A stretch of DNA of 64,000 bases from Microbulbifer sp. MI-G (GTDB lineage: Bacteria; Pseudomonadota; Gammaproteobacteria; Pseudomonadales; Cellvibrionaceae). The position numbers and the translations under genes were made by a program. Under the pieces are notes generated by a model. That model was not told where the DNA came from, did not search any database, and saw only the letters and a program-made list of their open reading frames with translations. This document shows positions 19,253 through 27,760 of this stretch, piece by piece. Positions within the stretch are counted from its first letter, which is position 1. The number at the start of each line of letters is the position of its first letter. The stretch lies in assembly GCF_030440425.1 (NCBI RefSeq), contig NZ_CP098023.1, forward strand, positions 2,221,501 to 2,285,500. Direction: 5' to 3'.

Positions 19253-20845
19253 ATGCACACAACCCCTGTACTGATCGCGGGTGCGTGGCGACAAGCGGCC
19301 GAATCCGGTCGCTTTCAGCCCACCAATCCGTCAACAGCAGCAGCCATAAGCCGAACTTACCCGGTTTCCGACTGGCGTGATTGCGAAGCGGTGCTGGAAG
19401 CATCCGCGCATGCGGCTGTAGCCTTGAGAAGTTACCCGGCCGAGTCTCGGGCACGCTTTCTGGAACTGTTTGCCGATGCCATCGAAGCTTCCACAGATGC
19501 CCTGTGTGCGCTGGCTCACGAGGAAACCGGCCTGCCCGTGCAGCCTAGATTGCGCAATGTGGAACTCCCCCGCACTACGGGCCAGCTGCGCACTGCCGCC
19601 AAGGCTGCCCGAGACAGCTCCTGGGCCCAGGCCATCATTGATACCGCGGCCAATATTCGCAGTATGCGGGGACCCATAGGTCCGGTGGCCATTTTTGGCC
19701 CGAACAACTTTCCCCTGGCTTTCAACGGCGTGGCGGGTGGCGATTTTGCTGCCGCCATCGCCGCCGGCAACCCTGTCATCGCCAAGGCGCACACCGCTCA
19801 CCCGGGAACCTGCCACAAGCTGGCGAGCCTGGCATGCCAGGCACTGGATCGGGCGGGGCTTCCAGCAGCAATGGTACAGATGCTCTTTGCCATCAGTCGT
19901 GAAGATGGATACCGGATGGTAAGCGATCAGCGCCTGGGTGCTGTGGCCTTTACCGGTTCCCGACGAGCCGGGCTCGCACTCAAGCAGATCGCAGACAAGG
20001 TGGGCACCCCGTTTTACGCGGAGCTGTCCAGTATTAACCCGGTCGTGATACTGCCTGGTGCCCTGCGCGAGCGCGGCCCTGAACTCGCCGAAGAGTTTGC
20101 AGGCAGCTGTCTCATGGGCAGCGGTCAGTTCTGCACCAATCCGGGACTGATCATTGTGCCGGCCAGTGGGGATGGCGAGCGATTCATGGCGCACTGCGGT
20201 GAACTCTTTGACCATGCCAAACCCGGTACCTTATTGAGCCTGGGCACTGAACAGAGTCTGAAACAGGCAATTGCGCTGTTGCGGGAAGCCGGTGCAACGC
20301 TTGTTTCCAATGCGAGTGATACGATAGAACCCAAACCGGACAAATCTCGCTTCTGCCTCCCCAATACGCTCTTGTGTGTGTCGGGTCAGAGGTTCCTGCA
20401 GGACTCTGTCGTTTTCCAGACCGAAGTCTTTGGCAACGCAGCACTGATGGTGGTGAGTGAGAACCACGAGCAAACCGCTACTATCCTGCGAACACTCGAA
20501 GGCAATCTCACGGGGTCTATTTACTCTTCTACCACTGGTGTCGATGATGAAGCCTACGACGGGCTGGCACCCATTCTGCGTGAGAGGGTTGGACGGCTGT
20601 TGAATGACAAAATGCCAACCGGCGTTGCAGTATCTCCGGCCATGAACCACGGTGGCCCCTTCCCTGCCTCCGGTCACCCGGGGTTTACCGCGGTGGGTGT
20701 CCCCACGTCACTGATTCGTTTCAGCAAGCTCGATTGTTACGACAACGTACGCCATTACCGGCTGCCGCCACTTTTGCAGGACGAAAATCCCCTGAAGACC
20801 TGGCGTTCCGTGAATGGCAACTGGACCAGAGACCCGATCAACTGA
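19253..20845 (+). CDS. Alpha-ketoglutarate-semialdehyde (2,5-dioxovalerate) dehydrogenase
   Basis: A 530-residue NAD(P)-dependent aldehyde dehydrogenase. The ATG at 19253 is preferred because GGAG lies just upstream; an in-frame ATG at 19205 would overlap the deaminase gene. The catalytic cysteine is C294 (SGQFCTNPG), the general base probably E257 (FYAELSS), and FGPNNFPLAF (148-157) lines the cofactor pocket. The length and the LMGSGQFCTNPG context resemble the longer KGSADH subfamily rather than succinate-semialdehyde dehydrogenases. It completes trans-4-hydroxyproline breakdown to 2-oxoglutarate. It lies in an apparent operon with the deaminase and probably the epimerase 69 bases later. 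Confidence 0.87.
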   Translation: MHTTPVLIAGAWRQAAESGRFQPTNPSTAAAISRTYPVSDWRDCEAVLEASAHAAVALRSYPAESRARFLELFADAIEASTDALCALAHEETGLPVQPRLRNVELPRTTGQLRTAAKAARDSSWAQAIIDTAANIRSMRGPIGPVAIFGPNNFPLAFNGVAGGDFAAAIAAGNPVIAKAHTAHPGTCHKLASLACQALDRAGLPAAMVQMLFAISREDGYRMVSDQRLGAVAFTGSRRAGLALKQIADKVGTPFYAELSSINPVVILPGALRERGPELAEEFAGSCLMGSGQFCTNPGLIIVPASGDGERFMAHCGELFDHAKPGTLLSLGTEQSLKQAIALLREAGATLVSNASDTIEPKPDKSRFCLPNTLLCVSGQRFLQDSVVFQTEVFGNAALMVVSENHEQTATILRTLEGNLTGSIYSSTTGVDDEAYDGLAPILRERVGRLLNDKMPTGVAVSPAMNHGGPFPASGHPGFTAVGVPTSLIRFSKLDCYDNVRHYRLPPLLQDENPLKTWRSVNGNWTRDPIN

Positions 20846-20914
20846 CCGGGCCCAGGCTACAGGTGCGCAGACAATTATTGCCCATAGACTAAAAGAATAA
20901 TCTGGAGAATCATT

Positions 20915-21883
20915 GTGTACGGCAAACAGGATCACACAATAAAAGTAGTGGATTCCCATACCGGCGGCGAACCCACCCGGGTTATCGTCAGTGGTGGCCC
21001 CAATCTTGGTACTGGCAGCATAGCCGAGCGTCTTGCAGTGTTTCAGGAAAAATTTGACCATCTGCGCTCGGCATTGATCCGTGAACCCCGCGGGTCCGAC
21101 GTTATGGTAGGCGCACTGCTCTGCCCCCCGCAAAACCCGGATAATGCGGCTGGAGTTATATTTTTTAATAATGTCGGCTACCTTGGTATGTGTGGTCACG
21201 GAACCATTGGTGTCGTTGCCACGCTGGCACGAAGCAGTGCGATTTCTCCCGGCACTCATCGGCTGGAAACACCGGTAGGAGAGATCACTTTCCTGCTGCA
21301 CAATAATCATCGAGTGAGTGTGGAAAATGTGCCGAGTTACCGCTATCGCAAAGGGGTGCCGGTATATGTGGATGGCTTCGGCAGGTTTATTGGTGATATT
21401 GCCTGGGGAGGAAATTGGTTTTTCCTGATCTCCGAGCACGGGCAATTTATCAGTCAGGAAAACACCGACCACTTGACAGACTTTTGCTGGCGCGTGCGCC
21501 AAGCCCTTCGCGAACAGGGAATCTGCGCAGAAAACGGGGAAGAGATCGATCATATCGAACTGTTCGCCCCGCCCTCGGATCCGACCACCGCTGACAGCAG
21601 AAATTTTGTACTGTGCCCCGGCAAGGTATACGACCGCTCTCCCTGCGGTACCGGGACCAGCGCCAAATTGGCCTGCCTTTATGGCGACGGTATTATCAAG
21701 GCGGGCCAGGCCTGGCGACAGGAAAGTATCATTGGCAGTATTTTCGAGGGGAAGGCCCAACCAAGCCTCGATACAGAGGCTGAATCTACCAGAATCATTC
21801 CCACAATTACCGGAAATGCGTACATCAGCGCCGAAACCACGATTATTTTTGATCCCGAAGATCCATTTGCACATGGATTCTGA
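20915..21883 (+). CDS. 4-hydroxyproline 2-epimerase (proline racemase family, Cys/Cys)
   Basis: 322 residues with a GTG start 7 bases after GGAG. Proline-racemase-family enzymes use two facing acid/base residues, and both are cysteine here: C93 (GMCGHGTIG) and C244 (DRSPCGTGTSAKLA). Cys/Cys marks racemases and epimerases, not dehydratases. The enzyme should convert trans-4-hydroxy-L-proline to cis-4-hydroxy-D-proline for the flavin dehydrogenase. The close link to deaminase and semialdehyde dehydrogenase genes makes hydroxyproline far more likely than proline as substrate. The gene faces the convergent regulator gene, whose stop is 46 bases away. Confidence 0.87.
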   Translation: MYGKQDHTIKVVDSHTGGEPTRVIVSGGPNLGTGSIAERLAVFQEKFDHLRSALIREPRGSDVMVGALLCPPQNPDNAAGVIFFNNVGYLGMCGHGTIGVVATLARSSAISPGTHRLETPVGEITFLLHNNHRVSVENVPSYRYRKGVPVYVDGFGRFIGDIAWGGNWFFLISEHGQFISQENTDHLTDFCWRVRQALREQGICAENGEEIDHIELFAPPSDPTTADSRNFVLCPGKVYDRSPCGTGTSAKLACLYGDGIIKAGQAWRQESIIGSIFEGKAQPSLDTEAESTRIIPTITGNAYISAETTIIFDPEDPFAHGF

Positions 21884-21929
21884 ATGAAAGAAGGCTTTAC
21901 TCCCTTAAAGCATTTTTGATCATGGACTG

Positions 21930-22802
21930 TTACGTGGTGGTTTTCGCGTTAAGATATTCTATCATCCGGGAAACGGCCTCGCGTTGATCCTGGATATGTT
22001 GACTCAACGCTTTGCGCGCACCCCTCCAGTTTTTATCCAACAGGCACTTGAGAATATCACAGTGTTCGCGCGCCATTTCACGTTTCACCGTTTCATCAAT
22101 CACCGCGCAGTTGAACAGTGTGTTGTAAAAAGGGCTGTAGCGTTTGAAAAACTCGGAGATATACCGGTTTCCACAACGCTCGATCCAGTAATCATGCAAG
22201 TCAAAATCCAATTCTGACTTTGCCCTGCCCTTGCCGGGTTTATTCGCCTTGAGCAAATTTTGTAGTTCATTATCCTTAAAATGGCTACGGGCCAGATCCA
22301 GCGCTTTCAGTTCCAGCATTTCGCGAATATCCAGGTAGTCGTGCATATCCTGTTCACTGAACGGGTGTACCCGCCATCCACAGCGGGGCACATGTTCAAT
22401 CAGCCCCGCACCTGCCAGGCGAGAAAAGATCTGCCGCACTACTGTGCGGCCAGCACCGTATTGCTCGGCAGTGGCCTGCTCGCGAAGATACTCGGTATTC
22501 TGCTTTAAGCTGCGTGAAATGACATCCTGGCGGATAATCTCATACAATTTTCGTTCGGTTGCACCTTCTTTCGGAGGGGCAAGCTTTACCCCCTTTAGTA
22601 CTTCTGGCTGGGCTTCCAGGCGCCCGTTATCTTTCCGGCGGATCACCCCCTCATCCACCAATTCATCCACCGCGTGGCGAACCGGCGTCAAACTGACCTT
22701 GTAGTGCTCGGACATTGCCCCCAAAGTGAGTTTGTAAGGCAAGTGCCCCCTGGCCTGAAGAACGGCCTTTACATCGGACTTGATAAATTCAGTGATGGTC
22801 AT
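21930..22802 (-). CDS. GntR/FCD-type regulator with two apparent winged-helix domains
   Basis: 290 residues from the internal ATG at 22802, where homology-like sequence starts; the frame stays open to 22955 without regulator-like sequence. Two separate GntR-like winged-helix units are visible: residues about 5-65 (LGAMSEHYKVSLTPVRHAVD) and about 82-148 (EQYGAGRTVVRQIFSRLAGA), each with the V-R helix and a G-L/V-I wing. An FCD domain follows (about 150-285) with candidate metal-binding His residues (LHDYW, EHCD, SQHIQ). Ordinary FCD regulators have one DNA-binding domain. It lies between the 4-Hyp and 3-Hyp enzyme genes and is the natural candidate to bind the TTGTNNACAA sites. No strong ribosome binding site is seen, so the start is uncertain. 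Confidence 0.8.
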   Translation of the reverse strand: MTITEFIKSDVKAVLQARGHLPYKLTLGAMSEHYKVSLTPVRHAVDELVDEGVIRRKDNGRLEAQPEVLKGVKLAPPKEGATERKLYEIIRQDVISRSLKQNTEYLREQATAEQYGAGRTVVRQIFSRLAGAGLIEHVPRCGWRVHPFSEQDMHDYLDIREMLELKALDLARSHFKDNELQNLLKANKPGKGRAKSELDFDLHDYWIERCGNRYISEFFKRYSPFYNTLFNCAVIDETVKREMAREHCDILKCLLDKNWRGARKALSQHIQDQREAVSRMIEYLNAKTTT

Positions 22803-22876
22803 TTGGTCAACGCTGGCTCTTGTTGTCGATCTGCCAGGGCGAAACAGGGCCGTGGCGTGGCAGTATTCAGGTAAAA

Positions 22877-22886
22877 TTTTACACAA
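22877..22886. promoter_or_regulatory. Possible autoregulatory operator of the FCD regulator
   Basis: TTTTACACAA differs by one base from TTGTACACAA and lies 75 bases before the regulator's ATG (minus strand). With one mismatch in a ten-base motif, chance occurrence cannot be excluded. The dyad ACAATATTGT at 23038-23047, just before the dehydratase gene, is a second candidate element in the same divergent region. Confidence 0.35.
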
Positions 22887-23067
22887 GACAGGCAGTATCG
22901 CCCATATTGGATATACCCGACAACTCATACCAATCTGCAATGGTACCTGGCCCACGCCTTAACCTCATACCCTCCTCGCGGTGATGCGGGCTTCAGTGCA
23001 TTGCATTTCAAGATCGATATTGTTATTGTCGCCAAAAACAATATTGTGCAATTGTATGGGAAAAATA

Positions 23068-24183
23068 ATGAAGCCAGAGTTCACTTCCCTCCACACACAG
23101 CGCCAGAGCTTACAGATCCCTGCAGATCTTACCGCACAATGGACTTGCATTGATGCAATTGACATGCACACAGGCGGCGAGCCCTTGCGCATTATTCTGG
23201 ATGGATTCCCTCCACTCGAAGGGGGCAGTGTTCTGGCCAAAAGGCGCTTTGCCCTACACCATTACGATCACCTGCGACGGACATTGATGTGGGAGCCGCG
23301 AGGGCATAGGGATATGTACGGGGCCATTGTGGTTCCACCGAATGATGCTGGTGCCGATTTCGGGGCACTGTTTATTCACAATGAAGGCTTCAGCAGTATG
23401 TGCGGTCACGCGGTGATTGCTCTGGCAAAACTGGCTGTTGAACTGGGGTGGATTGAGCGGGGTCAACCCGGTACAGAGGTGCCAGTGAATATTGATGTTC
23501 CCTGTGGCCGGATTCATGCTTTTGCACAAACTGACCAGCACGGCCGCGTATGCTCAACCCGTTTTCACTGTGTCCCATCATTTGTTGTGGCTCAGGCGCA
23601 GACGGTTCAAGTTCCGGAATTGGGGGCCATTCAATACGATATTGCCTATGGTGGGGCTTTTTATGCCTATGTCGACGCTGCACAGCTGCCCTTTTCACTG
23701 GACGGTGTGAACGCAGGTCAATTGGTACGCGTGGGTCAAGCCATTAAACACGCCGTACAGGCAGATGGCCCGCTCATTCAACACCCCATTGAACCTGATT
23801 TGGGATTTCTATACGGTACCATATTGATGGATATGGAAGCATTTCAAGATCCGCATTCTTATGGCGACACAGTGAATCCATCCATATACAGCCGCAATGT
23901 TTGTATATTTGCGGATGCAGAGCTTGATCGTTCGCCAACAGGTTCAGGCGTTGCCGGCCGAATGGCACTGCACGTAAATCAGGGACTTATTTCTGAAAAT
24001 CACACACTGGTTGCCGAAAGTATTACCGGCAGCTGTTTCAGCGGCAGGGTCGCCAGAAGACTGAAATATGCGGGTATTCCCGCAATAGTGCCCGAGATTA
24101 CCGGGACCGCTCATATCACCGGACAACACCGCTTTTACATAGATCCAGCAGATCCACTCAAAAACGGCTTTCTGTTGGGCTAA
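23068..24183 (+). CDS. trans-3-hydroxy-L-proline dehydratase (proline racemase family, Cys/Thr)
   Basis: 371 residues from ATG 23068; an in-frame ATG lies four codons upstream and either could be used. This is the second proline-racemase-family protein here, but its active-site pair is C112 (SMCGHAVIALA) and T291 (DRSPTGSGVAGRM). Replacement of the second Cys by Thr is the recognised mark of trans-3-hydroxy-L-proline dehydratase, which makes pyrroline-2-carboxylate. The next gene encodes the matching reductase, so the pair should convert 3-Hyp to L-proline. Collagen contains both 3- and 4-hydroxyproline. It is divergent from the regulator gene. Confidence 0.88.
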   Translation: MKPEFTSLHTQRQSLQIPADLTAQWTCIDAIDMHTGGEPLRIILDGFPPLEGGSVLAKRRFALHHYDHLRRTLMWEPRGHRDMYGAIVVPPNDAGADFGALFIHNEGFSSMCGHAVIALAKLAVELGWIERGQPGTEVPVNIDVPCGRIHAFAQTDQHGRVCSTRFHCVPSFVVAQAQTVQVPELGAIQYDIAYGGAFYAYVDAAQLPFSLDGVNAGQLVRVGQAIKHAVQADGPLIQHPIEPDLGFLYGTILMDMEAFQDPHSYGDTVNPSIYSRNVCIFADAELDRSPTGSGVAGRMALHVNQGLISENHTLVAESITGSCFSGRVARRLKYAGIPAIVPEITGTAHITGQHRFYIDPADPLKNGFLLG

Positions 24184-24218
24184 AAAAGCACTCAGATTAC
24201 TCTAACTGAAAAACTCCA

Positions 24219-25193
24219 ATGCATTTCATTACCGCCGAAATCGTGCGCAAGAGCATTCAATATCCGCAGTTGATCAACGCATTGCGAGAAGCTTTCCGCA
24301 ATCAGGATATTGAGACACCTCAACGGCACCACCACCATTTCCAATACTCCCGCGAACACCAGAATGAAAATACCCTGCTGCTTATGCCTGCATGGCAAAC
24401 AGGCCGTTTCCTGGGTGTAAAGACTGTTGTGGTGGCACCAGACAACCGCGAGCAGCCCTCTATTCAAGGGCAGTATACCCTGTTCGACGCCAGCACGGGG
24501 ACGCCACAGGCGATCATGGACGCGTCCAGTATCACCGCCATGCGCACCGCTGCGGCATCTGCATTGGCGGCGGACTACCTGGCGCCAATCGATGCCGGTG
24601 TACTGCTGATGGTAGGGACCGGAACCCTGGCCCCGGAACTGATTCGTGCACATGCGAGTGTGCGCCCCATAAAAGAGGTGCTGGTATGGGGTCGTTCACC
24701 AGAGAAGGCGCAGCAGGTTGTTGACGCCCTTGCGGATATGCCCTGCTCCGCTGTTGTGTGTAGCGAGATTCAGCAGGGAATGGCCAGGGCTGATATCGTG
24801 AGTTGCGCAACCCTGAGTAAAACGCCTTTGCTACTTGGAAAGTGGCTCAAATCCATTCAACACATTGACTTGGTGGGCGCCTACCGGCCGGACATGAGAG
24901 AAGCCGATGATTTGCTGATAAAGCGTGCCGCTTTGTATGTTGACGTGATGCCACACGCTCTGTCCGAAACTGGTGATCTTTGCCTGCCTATCAAGCGTGG
25001 CGTGATTAGTGAAGCTTCAATACGCGGGCACCTGCCTTCTCTGTGCCATTTATCAGCTCCCATTGCCCGCAGTGAAGTGACCTGTTTCAAATCTGTCGGC
25101 CATGCCCTCGAAGACCTCGTTACGGCAAGCCTTGTTCACACTGAACTCAAGCGGTTGTACAGTGCGGAACCCGCGCTGAGCGAAACGCGATAG
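24219..25193 (+). CDS. Pyrroline-2-carboxylate reductase (ornithine cyclodeaminase/mu-crystallin family)
   Basis: A 324-residue NAD(P)H-dependent enzyme of the OCD/mu-crystallin fold. It has the family's SSITAMRTAAASALAADYLA helix and a Rossmann segment beginning VLLMVGTGTLAPE. It starts 35 bases after the dehydratase stop codon, so the two form an operon. Members next to 3-Hyp dehydratases reduce pyrroline-2-carboxylate to L-proline, and this is the assigned role. Ornithine cyclodeaminase and alanine dehydrogenase are family alternatives made less likely by the context. Confidence 0.84.
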   Translation: MHFITAEIVRKSIQYPQLINALREAFRNQDIETPQRHHHHFQYSREHQNENTLLLMPAWQTGRFLGVKTVVVAPDNREQPSIQGQYTLFDASTGTPQAIMDASSITAMRTAAASALAADYLAPIDAGVLLMVGTGTLAPELIRAHASVRPIKEVLVWGRSPEKAQQVVDALADMPCSAVVCSEIQQGMARADIVSCATLSKTPLLLGKWLKSIQHIDLVGAYRPDMREADDLLIKRAALYVDVMPHALSETGDLCLPIKRGVISEASIRGHLPSLCHLSAPIARSEVTCFKSVGHALEDLVTASLVHTELKRLYSAEPALSETR

Positions 25194-25249
25194 GGAAGCT
25201 GGGCAAAACAGGTCATGGCCGCTTCCTGGCATCCTGGTTGGTTACTGAT

Positions 25250-25259
25250 TTGTACACAA
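25250..25259. promoter_or_regulatory. Orphan copy of the TTGTACACAA operator
   Basis: This is an exact copy of the core at 18241, flanked by ATT and AAAAT. It lies 57 bases beyond the reductase stop codon, with no recognised gene start for the next 770 bases. It may mark the edge of the regulon, a lost gene or a distant promoter for the acetolactate-synthase-like gene. Confidence 0.45.
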
Positions 25260-26031
25260 AAATTATCCCGTTTATTCCCCTGGATTTGCATCAAAACCAC
25301 CAAATGTGTCCATCAATGACTGATTGATGCGACATTTTGCAATCAGGTGGTCCGAGCAAAGGGTAATATGGCAATAGAAGTACCGAGTGCTCTAATCAAA
25401 ATTACAAGCGGGTTGGATTTCAATATTCGGCAGATCCGGTGAATCCGCTGATGAAGCCGGCCCCCGCACTTGCGGGGCTGTATTAACCCAATCAGCCAGT
25501 TGGCGATCTCTGTATTCGCATTACCCGCCTCGCGTGTACCGGTCTGGAACCACAGTTCCTGTAGAGATAAGAACAGAAAAGCCGGCTAAACTGGGCCGGC
25601 AAGGTGAAATAGATGTGTTTGGATATTGTGACCTCCTGTGGCCAGATCACAATACTGTCGGTGTATGACGAGCCGACTGATTGCGGTTCAGGCGTTAATA
25701 ACCACCTGTTATGCAGGGCCTTGCCGGTACCCCGAATAACGATATCCATGGGTAGAACCCCTCAATGATGACCTTCAACTGAAATATCAACCGATGCCAT
25801 GCAATACCAAAAAAGCCATGGAGCAAAGTGAGAAAAGCTTGACCATACTCTGGTGGAAACTCTATGCCACCTTAGGATATAACCAAATTTTTCCGTTTAT
25901 TTTGGCAAGGGCAGAGATTTACACGACAGAAAATAGATTGTCTGGACGTTTCGGCGCCAGTAACCCCGCCGATCAATAAAAACCTCAAAAGGAACCAAGC
26001 TTGAGAGCTCACGATTACAGGAGTTTCCTTC
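25260..26031. other. Intergenic region with a GC-rich hairpin
   Basis: No convincing gene. A minus-strand frame at 25492-25749 (85 codons) has no recognised motif. A hairpin formed by CCCCGCA (25462-25468) and TGCGGGG (25471-25477) is followed by only a broken T-run and may end transcripts from the left. The rest includes the leader of the gene at 26032. Confidence 0.5.
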
Positions 26032-27672
26032 ATGAAAGCATCAGATCTCTTTGTTCACGCCCTGGAAGCAGAAAGGGTTGAATATATTTTTGGCATTCCC
26101 GGGGAAGAAAATCTGGACATACTGGAGTCTCTGCGCGGCTCAAAAATCCAGCTGATCCTGACCCGCCATGAACAGGCGGCCGGCTTTATGGCAGCCACCT
26201 ATGGCCGTCTCACCGGGAAATCCGGTGTCTGTATTGCCACCCTTGGACCAGGTGCTACCAACCTGGTAACGGCCGCAGCTTATGCCCAGCTCGGTGGTAT
26301 GCCTATGGTGATGATAACCGGACAAAAGCCCGTAAAGAGCTCCAAGCAAGGCCAGTTCCAGATCATCAATATTGTCGATATGATGCGTCCTCTCACCAAG
26401 TTCACCAAAACCATTGTCGGCGGTGACTATATCCCTTCCTACGTGCGTGAGGCCTTCCGTCGTTCCGAGGAAGAGCGCCCGGGGGCCACGCATCTCGAGT
26501 TCCCCGAGGATATTGCCCGCGAGCACTCCACCATGCCGGTATTGGAGACCAGCTACACCCGCAGGCCTATTGCTGAGGAGAAAGCAATTCACAAAGCTGC
26601 AGAAGCTATTACTGCATCGCGCAAGCCACTGTTGCTGGTCGGTGCCGGCGCCAACCGCAAACTCACTGCAAAGATGTTGCGAAAATTTGTTGACAAGCTT
26701 GGAATCCCCACAGTCACCACACAAATGGGAAAAGGCGTAATCGATGAATCGGGACCGCACTTTATCGGAAATACAGCCCTGTCAGATGGCGATTTTGTAC
26801 ATCGGGCCATTGAGCAGGCCGATCTTATTATCAATGTTGGGCACGATGTAGTGGAGAAGCCCCCATTTTTTATGCGCCCAGGCGGCCCCGAAGTGGTCCA
26901 CATCAATTTTAGTTCCGCTCAGGTGGACCCTGTTTACTTCCCGCAAATAGAGGTAGTTGGAGATATTTCCAATAGTTTGTGGCAACTCAATGAGCATCTG
27001 GAGCCCCAGGAACACTGGAGTTTTACCGATGCCCACCGCATCCGCGCAGCTTTGCAAAAACATATTCAGGAGGGCTCCAGCAACGATACATTCCCAATTC
27101 GGCCCCAGCGCCTGGTAAAAGATGTACGGGAAGCCATGCCGGAGAAGGGCATCATTGCACTCGACAACGGCATGTTCAAAATATGGTTCGCTCGGAATTA
27201 CCCCGCCCACGCCCCGAATACCGTACTGTTGGACAATGCCCTCGCCACAATGGGTGCCGGGTTACCATCCGCAATGGCCGCTAAATTGGTGTGCCCAGAT
27301 CGCAGGGTGGTGGCGATTTGTGGCGATGGTGGCTTTATGATGAATTCTCAGGAAATCGAAACTGCTGTGCGTCTGGGTCTGGATCTAATTGTATTGATAC
27401 TGCGCGATGACGCCTATGGTATGATTAAATGGAAGCAGGCCATGATGGAATTTCATGATTTCGGCCTGGATTTTGGTAACCCCGATTTTGTTGCCTATGC
27501 AAAATCTTACGGTGCTTACGGCCATCGGGTAGAAGCCACTGATGAACTGGTACCCCTAATCGAAAGCTGTTGTAAAGAGGGTGGAGTGCACTTGATTGAT
27601 GTCCCTGTGGATTACAGTCACAATGATCGTATCCTGAATCATGAATTGCGGGAGCTTTCCAGTAAGTTATAG
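26032..27672 (+). CDS. Acetolactate synthase-like thiamine-diphosphate enzyme (catabolic AlsS type)
   Basis: A 546-residue ThDP enzyme in the usual three-domain order. The N-terminal pyrimidine-binding domain carries the activating Glu in LTRHEQAAGFMA, a central domain follows, and the C-terminal domain has the diphosphate/Mg motif GDGGFMMN..DDAYGMIKWKQ. AGGAG lies upstream. The length and the IPGEENLD N-terminus resemble the FAD-independent catabolic acetolactate synthases that condense two pyruvates. No regulatory-subunit gene (ilvN/ilvH) or acetolactate decarboxylase is adjacent, so a role in acetoin formation is uncertain and another 2-oxoacid may be the substrate. A terminator follows. 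Confidence 0.8.
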   Translation: MKASDLFVHALEAERVEYIFGIPGEENLDILESLRGSKIQLILTRHEQAAGFMAATYGRLTGKSGVCIATLGPGATNLVTAAAYAQLGGMPMVMITGQKPVKSSKQGQFQIINIVDMMRPLTKFTKTIVGGDYIPSYVREAFRRSEEERPGATHLEFPEDIAREHSTMPVLETSYTRRPIAEEKAIHKAAEAITASRKPLLLVGAGANRKLTAKMLRKFVDKLGIPTVTTQMGKGVIDESGPHFIGNTALSDGDFVHRAIEQADLIINVGHDVVEKPPFFMRPGGPEVVHINFSSAQVDPVYFPQIEVVGDISNSLWQLNEHLEPQEHWSFTDAHRIRAALQKHIQEGSSNDTFPIRPQRLVKDVREAMPEKGIIALDNGMFKIWFARNYPAHAPNTVLLDNALATMGAGLPSAMAAKLVCPDRRVVAICGDGGFMMNSQEIETAVRLGLDLIVLILRDDAYGMIKWKQAMMEFHDFGLDFGNPDFVAYAKSYGAYGHRVEATDELVPLIESCCKEGGVHLIDVPVDYSHNDRILNHELRELSSKL

Positions 27673-27691
27673 CCCAAAAAATCTCTCAAAC

Positions 27692-27717
27692 GCCAGGGGA
27701 AATCACCTCTGGCTTTT
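27692..27717 (+). terminator. Rho-independent terminator after the acetolactate-synthase-like gene
   Basis: GCCAGGGG (27692-27699) pairs with CCTCTGGC (27706-27713, one G-T pair), loop AAATCA, then TTTT. It lies 20 bases after the stop codon. Confidence 0.8.
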
Positions 27718-27760
27718 GCAGGGTGTTCAAAGCCATCTGGAGCTTGGTGGAAACTGCAGC

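Noticed and set aside
20708..21874. Long minus-strand frame of 388 codons
   Set aside because: It is antisense to the epimerase gene; the plus-strand frame has catalytic motifs and a ribosome binding site.
20915..24183. Proline racemase as the name for both family members
   Set aside because: The Cys/Cys and Cys/Thr active-site pairs and the neighbouring pathway enzymes point to 4-Hyp epimerase and 3-Hyp dehydratase.
26032..27672. Membership of the acetolactate-synthase-like gene in the hydroxyproline regulon
   Set aside because: The nearest operator copy is 770 bases upstream with a hairpin between; the link is too weak to assert.
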